Shown piece by piece: positions 58,475 through 64,000 of a stretch of DNA of 64,000 nucleotides. Source of the DNA: Pratylenchus scribneri (taxonomy: Eukaryota > Nematoda > Chromadorea > Rhabditida > Pratylenchidae); the NCBI GenBank assembly GCA_030063045.1, contig JAQSEB010000215.1:36651-100650 (forward strand), in the 5' to 3' direction. The translations under genes were made by a program, and so were the position numbers. The notes beneath the pieces were generated by a model. That model was given only the letters and a program-made list of their open reading frames with translations. It had not been told where the DNA came from and did no database searches. Positions within the stretch are counted from its first letter, which is position 1; each line of letters starts with the position of its first letter.

Positions 58475-59804
58475 ATGAATCAACGATTAGGAATAGTAAT
58501 TTATTTACTTCTTCGGCGGAGAATGCGCAGACGACGTGAAAGAATGCGCCGATATTATATTCGACCAGTACATCTCCAAAATGCACAGCAGAGATGTGAA
58601 ATTTTTTGCCGTTACTACAATTCAAATGAAAGAAATGAATTGGCTGGATTTCTTCGCTTCAACAAAGCCCGATTTGATGCTCTCTACGAATTGGTGGCCA
58701 ACCGACTCCGATATGCACCGACCCACCGCTTCCCAATCAATGGCAAAGAACGCTTGGCCATTTTTTTGCGGTTTTGATTTATTAATAAAATTAAGCTTGG
58801 AAATAATTTTAGTTTTCTTTCAACTGGCCTTGGATTCGGAGCATTGGCACACGAATTTGGATTGGGAAAAATGACAATATGTGGAATTGTCCATCAAGTC
58901 GCCGAGGCCATCATTGCAACACTGAAGCGATCTTGCATGCCAACCCCAAATAGACAGACTTGGCTGGCCAATGCTGCTGCTTTCGAAGAACGCTGGGGTT
59001 TTCCCCATTGCGTTTTGGCAATTGACGGGAAACATTTTGCATGCAAGGTTAAATTTTGTTTTATTTATTGATAAAAAAAAAATTTTAGCAACCTAAAAAT
59101 ACAGGATCCGCCTTCTTCAACTACAAAGGATTTTTCAGCATTGTGATGCTTGCAGCAGTGGATCCTCAATACAAATTTGTGCTCGTCGACATTGGCGGAT
59201 CTGGACGGCGATCGGATAGCAGCCTATATGGAGATTCCCAGGTTTAAAATTCGTAATATTTTCGATTAAAATATGAATAAATAAAGATCAAAAAATTTTT
59301 GGAAAGTCCGCGCAATGAACTGCCAATTCCGGCAAGAATTCCTGGACGAGAAGACCTTGGCGCCATCCCCTATGTCGTCCTTGCCGATGGAGGATTTGGA
59401 ACAACAAATTACATGCTCACGCCATTCCCGGAACGTGCAGCAAATACAGATGAAAAAAGGCTGTTTAATCATCGATTGAGCCTGTGAGTTTATAATTTTA
59501 TTTTAATTTAATCAAATCATAAAAATTCTAGTGCGAGACAGGTCGTCGAGAGCACCTTTGGCATCCTGGCCAACCGCTTCAGATTATTTGGGGGCACAGT
59601 GCAACTCGAGCCGAAACCATTCAAAAAGATTATTTTTTCGGCAATTTTGCTTCACAATTTTCTGATCGCAAATGGAGATGTGCCAAGAGAAGAGGAAATG
59701 ATTAATAATATTTTGATAAATCCCCCCAATTATCGACCTGTCCGTGCTCAACAAATGGGTGCGATTATTCGAAACCGTTTTGTAAATTTATTTAATCCAG
59801 TTTG
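58475..59804 (+). CDS. PIF/Harbinger DDE transposase
   Basis: Spliced exons 58475 to about 58770, 58813-59047, about 59088-59241, about 59289-59483 and about 59532-59804. The first splice restores the conserved FLRFLSTGLGFG block, followed by LAHEFGLGKMTICGIVHQV. The catalytic triad is seen as Asp in CVLAIDGKHFACK, Asp in FVLVDIGGSGRRSD and Glu in VVESTFGILANRFR, after the NYKGFFSIVMLAAVDP block. All key residues are present and the frame is open, so the enzyme could be active. It starts MNQRLGIVIYLLL with an Arg-rich stretch (RRRMRRRRERMRR). It may act in trans on relatives such as 24565-25684. Confidence 0.85.
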
Positions 59805-59887
59805 ATTTTTTTGTAAAATAAATAATTGCAACAAATTATCATCAAAAAAAATGCAACAATTTATGAATGTCTTTCTTATTTTCAATT

Positions 59888-60791
59888 TCAAACATCAAAT
59901 TCCGCTCCAATATTGCCCCCCATTCCATCCACTTCTTCGCCAATTTCAGTCCCTTCTTCTTGGTCAATAAGCCAGCCCTCAAACTCGCGGATAACATTGC
60001 CAATTGCATTTTTGAAGTCGAATTGCGCACGGCGATGTTTGGCAAGTCGTTTAATCATTTGATTCACCATCGAGGCTGGAATAAAAATTTTGAAATTCAA
60101 ATTAATATTTTTAAATTTACCATGCGGGTCAATTTCCTTTTTTGCTTCACCCAAAAAACTGCCAATCAATTCCAATTCCGGATCGATATTCTTACTCTTC
60201 TTTGAAGTGTTTGGAGTTGATTCGGCCATTTTGCGCTTGGCATTGGTATTCTTCGGTGTTGGCACTTTGTTCTCCTTCGTTTCTTCATCTTCGTTGGTAT
60301 CGCCGTCAACATTCAGGACTTCCTGCTGGACTTCGGCCACTTCGACTGATGAAATTCTGAACAAATTTAATTTTTGTACATTTTAAATTGATTTTATAAA
60401 TTAAAAACCTTTCCACACTGACGTCGGCACACTCAATGAAGAGCATTGGCATCCAAAAACGCCAAACCGGTGGATTTCCGGCCTCTGCACCATCGCCAGT
60501 TCTCTTGCGCTTCTTAGTATTCGAAAATTGTCGGCGAAGCGCCTCCCATTGCGCTTTGGCGTCATCGACTATAGCATCAATTGTTTGATTAAGATAAAAT
60601 TTATTTGTATTTAAACCTTTAAATTCGCGTCCAGTCGCATCCTCCATGTCCTGGACAACATTTTTCCATTGTGCACTCTTGTCCTTGTTTTTGTAGTCCT
60701 TAAGAGTGATGTCCCAAATTGCTGGCTGGGCTTTGACGCAATCAATCAATAGGAATTTATCGTTGTCGTCGAATCCGGTAGTCGTTGCCAT
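59888..60791 (-). CDS. MADF/Myb-like DNA-binding protein of the Harbinger element
   Basis: The start at 60791 gives MATTTGFDDNDKFLLIDCVK, then AQPAIWDITLKDYKNKDKSA and QWEALRRQFSNTKKRKR, the MADF pattern (an early hydrophobic helix, P-x-x-WD, then a basic W-x-x-LR helix). Introns lie near 60362-60412 and 60079-60122, and possibly one near 60590-60615. The C-terminal part has a basic KRKMAESTPNTSKKSKN stretch, KRLAKHRRAQFDF and an acidic tail ending at 59888. In PIF/Harbinger elements the second protein carries the transposase to the nucleus and helps bind the transposon ends. Confidence 0.8.
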
Positions 60792-61332
60792 GAATAAAAT
60801 TGGCTTTTGTCGTCAAATTTGATAGTTTTGCCAATAAAAATTTGTTTTTATGCCAATATATCTGAAATAAAAATTGGTAATAAAAAATTATTATCATATT
60901 TGGATTCTCCGCTATGGATTACATGGGTTGGGATGGAATTGGATGGGGTTTTCCTATCAAAAAATGGGTGGTGAGGCGTTCATTTTTAATTATTTTCAAT
61001 TGCATTTTTTTCGAAAGTGGATGGATGAAAAATTCTGAAAAAAATTTCTAAAAATATTTTAAAATATGCTTAACAATATTGGAATAACAATGGGGCTATT
61101 TGGTACCATGGTTGTATTGATACACAAGTGGTGACAAGTGCAGAAAGGCTCACACATTTTTTCTTCCCTTCACCAAAAAAGTATGTACGCATTTTTTGGT
61201 GACAGAGTCACAATTTTGACTCGCTCACACTCTGCCGGAAAGGGGTGTGGCCTCACCAAGTATATACGCGAACGCCTCACCAAAGTGTGATTGGGCCACC
61301 ACTCACTTTAAGAAAAAATTCTTTCTGAGGAA

Positions 61333-61902
61333 ATGAAGAATCACTCTCATTTTTGCATCATTTCATCCATTTTAATTTTAAACAATGTCCCTTTATCCAA
61401 TTGGCTTTTCCCAATTCTAAAATTTACAAGAATAAAATTAAATATGCTCTATGTGAAAAAATCCAATTATTTTACAGCAAAATGGAAATGGCAACGGGAA
61501 TGCGAACGGAAATGGCAACCAAAATGGGAATGCAAACCAAAATGCCAATGCCAATCGAAATCAGAATGCCAATTCGAACAGTGCCGACAATACAAACAAC
61601 AATGTGAACAATAACAAGTGAATTTTTACTTATTAGGGGTTGAAGCGAATTGGAGGGAGGGCCTCCCTTATATTTAATAAATAGTTAATTCTTTGAAATG
61701 GTAAGAATTTTGAAACTCAACTCAAAAATATAAAAAATGTTTTACAACTTATTCTATTCATGAAATATCAATGTCAAAATTAGTTTCAGATCAAACCCCT
61801 CCAAAAGCTCCCAATATATTAATATTTTTTTATTAAAATAAAATTAATTAAATTTCTCATTTTAACAGCATCAACATTGGCCAAGGAGTCGGTGGCAAAT
61901 GA
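61333..61902 (+). CDS. Small Asn/Gly-rich secreted protein candidate
   Basis: The clear exon is 61479-61615: after an AG it reads QNGNGNGNANGNGN, NQNGNANQNANANRN and a DNTNNNVNNN end, then a GT donor. It is joined in phase to an exon at about 61869-61902 reading INIGQGVGGK and a stop. In this frame nearly every second codon is AAT or AAC. A possible first exon at 61333 (MKNHSHFCIISSILILNN) would give a short signal peptide through a GT at 61387, but that join is weak. Asn/Gly-rich secreted peptides of this sort occur in nematode cuticle or antimicrobial sets; function here is unknown. It lies directly beside the truncated end of the Harbinger element. Confidence 0.4.
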
Positions 61903-62530
61903 AGTCAGCGAAGGCAAGAAAAGTGAATGAGTCAAATGAATGGAAGAGAAATGTGGAAAAGTTGAAATAAATAAACCATATGATAAAGATTAACAGAATT
62001 TACTGATGTTAAAATGAATAAAACAAAATGTTGCATATTCGCATTAATAATTAAATATTTCTTATTTTTATTGGTAATATTCAAGCTAGCCAAATTTTAA
62101 TGCCAAATTTCTTGCAATCAGCAGGGAATTTTTGAATATTGATGAGAGGTTGAACTAGGTCATTATGAAATGATTCCTATTTTTTGGCATTTTTTTGGAC
62201 ATGTACGAATTAATAAAAAAGAAAATTATTCAAAAAGAGGGGAAATCGGGTTAAGTTTTGCATATCCAAGAAAACCAATAAATTTGGGCCAAATTTCTGG
62301 CAGATCTTTTCAATTATTCATTTGATAAAAATAAAATCAAGTCTTGCTTTCTTTCAAGTTTCAACATCAATTCATTTCCATTCTTCTCTTCGAGCTCCGA
62401 CTCTCTTTTTTGTTTTTTCCCAATTCAAATTCCTCAACCTTCCTTTTCCTTTTCTTCCAATATATCCTGAGTGAATAAAATACATAAATTACACACACCA
62501 ATTCTGATTTTGACTTTGAGCAGTGAACCC
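61903..62530. other. Intergenic, nothing recognised
   Basis: AT-rich and T-rich. A short minus-strand Lys/Arg-rich frame is not supported. Confidence 0.35.
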
Positions 62531-62741
62531 ATTCCGGGAAGAGCCCTTCAACCAATTACATCACGCTCTTTGGATCTCTCAATCTCAACCTCAACCCATC
62601 CCCCGGACTTTGAATGAGTCTTTTTGCCAAACAACCCATTTTCATCTTCTCTTTTGGGCCGCACTCATTCTTTTTGGCCAAGATCCATCCATGTCACTTC
62701 CTTTTAATATGGATTTCGAACCTATCCATTTCGCCCTATAG

Positions 62742-62995
62742 GAATTGGCTTTATTAGATGTGAGCGCATGCATTGCGATTGCCTATTAGATTTGGCCAAA
62801 ACAACTTTTACGGATGATGCCATCCGCTCATTATTCCTATCTCAAAGGCAATGCTTTGGCAAATATAATTCATGTGTGCTTTGTATTGAGAGCTTTCGCA
62901 AAATTAAATGTTGTCATTTTGACAAAAAATATAAAGCAGCAATTTTAAACCGTTTACGAAATAATCATTTTAAAAATAAAAAATCAAGAAAATAA
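62742..62995 (+). CDS. Cys-rich basic hypothetical protein, last exon
   Basis: After an AG at 62740-62741 the frame reads IGFIRCERMHCDCLLDLAKT, then FLSQRQCFGKYNSCVLC, FRKIKCCHF and a Lys/Arg-rich end with a stop at 62995. Eight or more Cys residues in about 60 codons and a basic tail suggest a folded secreted or metal-binding module, but I recognise no family. A preceding exon could end at about 62690 (...FGQDPS) with a roughly 50-bp intron; its true start is not visible, because the long upstream frame opens with GTG rather than ATG. Confidence 0.4.
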
Positions 62996-64000
62996 AAAGA
63001 ATAATTATCGGTAACAGAATGAAAGAAAAAAATGATAAAAATAAGCATCTTGAATGAATAATGAAAATTCATTAGTCGTTATCATCAATTACTTTATTAA
63101 ATTATCATGGATAATAAAATCTAACTTTTTAAATTGTTTGAAATATTATGGAAAAATTGAAAATATAATAATAATTTAATTTTTAAATTTACTATTAATT
63201 ATTTATGCCCAATCTTATGAAAAGTTTTATTGGCCTAAAAATATTTTTCAATATTTTACATTTAATCACTTAAAATAAAAAATTAGAGCTTTAAACGGAA
63301 TATCGGAGATTAACCGCAACTAAAACGTATTTTGGCTTTGATTTTGATAATTATGATGTGAGAAGGAGAAGCATGATCGCATTTAGATTGGATGAGTGCC
63401 ATTCCACCTATTCGATATGGATTGTGTGCGGCAATAATTCCCGGACCAAAAACAAAGGTAAAGACATTGGCCAAAAGAGAGGAGAGAAGCTAAAGGGAAA
63501 AATCGCATCAAAAATAACGGGTGATAAGTTATTGGCCAAATGAGAGAGAGGTGGCTAGCAGAGAGGGAAAATGGTTGATGAGGCCAAAAATGAAGCGAGA
63601 ACGGCATTGACCAAATAAGAGGCGAGCGTCTAAAGGAAGTATTTTTGGAATGCAAAGAGGCATTATGGCCAATATGACTGCATCGGTGGATCAGTTGCTA
63701 AAAGATTCGTCATTTTGAAAATTTTAATTTTATATTTTTTAAGATTTTAAAAATGTTTAAGGCAGAAAGAGTTCGTTTATTCCCTTCCAGATATTGGCTG
63801 ATATATTAAAAGTCAAAATTTAAAAGGCAACTAACTATCCATAAATCAGTTGACTATTCCATTTCAGTAAATAACAACACAAAAATCATAAGAGAAGTTT
63901 CGAATTGATAGCGCGCGAATGCGAGCGGCTTGTAGCGCGACTCAGCCTATTTTCGGTTGAATATAAAAATCCGAGCATTTATGGGTGATTGAATCTAGAG
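62996..64000. other. AT-rich end of window
   Basis: No gene is supported. A plus-strand frame near 63376-63543 (MIAFRLDECHSTYSIW) might be an exon but matches nothing known. 63450-63640 contains several purine-rich GGCCAAAAGAGAGG-type direct repeats. Confidence 0.3.

Larger units (their letters stand above)
58157..61308 (+). mobile_element. PIF/Harbinger transposon with both genes but a truncated right end
   Basis: The left end reads GGCCCTGTACAGACTTGG, flanked by TAA, as in the non-autonomous copy at 24565-25684. It encodes a DDE transposase (plus) and a MADF-type protein (minus) tail to tail, the usual pair for this superfamily. On the right, homology to the non-autonomous copy ends at about 61309, some 45 bp short of the expected GGCC terminus, so the right inverted repeat is missing. 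A TAA follows at 61309-61311, which could be chance or the result of use of an internal end. Confidence 0.85.

Noticed and set aside
62523..62741. 72-codon plus-strand frame
   Set aside because: It opens with GTG, not ATG; the 5' part may be a real exon joined to 62742, but as an independent gene it is not supported.

Overview
This looks like nuclear DNA of a nematode. It is AT-rich, its introns are very short (many 41-45 bp, GT-AG), and it carries nematode-typical secreted families (DB module, C6 domain, astacin with EGF and CUB). It also has a ciliary IFT gene in a lipid-transfer gene, a divergent Cys-loop receptor and a procollagen prolyl-4-hydroxylase. A tylenchid plant parasite such as a root-knot nematode or relative would fit the intron size and base composition, but I cannot prove the species. 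Nothing here is bacterial: no operons, ribosome binding sites or CRISPR.

Layout. 1-9177 (minus) is the 5' part of a VPS13D-type bridge-like lipid-transfer gene. One of its introns holds a complete plus-strand IFT56/TTC26 (dyf-13) gene, and another holds a 307-bp hAT-type miniature element. 9468-9844 is a second miniature inverted-repeat element. 10470-16900 is a palindromic Mutator-like element (D) split by a full-length gag-only LTR retrotransposon (A, 10735-15820). 17206-20481 (minus) is an astacin metalloprotease. 21042-31180 (minus) is a small host gene whose coding exon is split by a second copy of the same retrotransposon (B, 21267-30623). The 3' LTR of B is split by an unrelated gag-only LTR element (C, 21698-26572), and the gag frame of C is split by a PIF/Harbinger-type non-autonomous element (24565-25684). 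All target-site duplications could be read, so the order of insertion is clear.

32746-34263 encodes a DB-module secreted protein. 34960-36645 holds an acidic, apparently broken frame and a C6-domain secreted protein. 37202-42276 is a third gag-only LTR element (E), lying between the C6 gene and a truncated C6-like relative. 44489-44847 is a small LIM-type zinc-finger gene, 45354-48696 a prolyl-4-hydroxylase alpha subunit, 50261-54256 a Cys-loop ligand-gated channel and 55208-57808 an SLC19 (thiamine/folate-type) transporter. 58157-61308 is a PIF/Harbinger element with transposase and MADF genes but a truncated right end. The last part holds an Asn-rich small secreted candidate and a Cys-rich hypothetical exon.

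The host genes are not an operon. Two of them (P4H alpha and astacin) belong to families that act on collagen and extracellular matrix. The most unusual features are: a primer-binding region in A and B that matches the whole 5' half of a tRNA-Lys(CUU); a hairpin minisatellite in A and B differing by exactly eight 77-bp units; three LTR families with gag but no recognisable pol; and a host gene interrupted in mid-codon by element B. Exon limits were read by eye and the boundaries away from conserved motifs are approximate.
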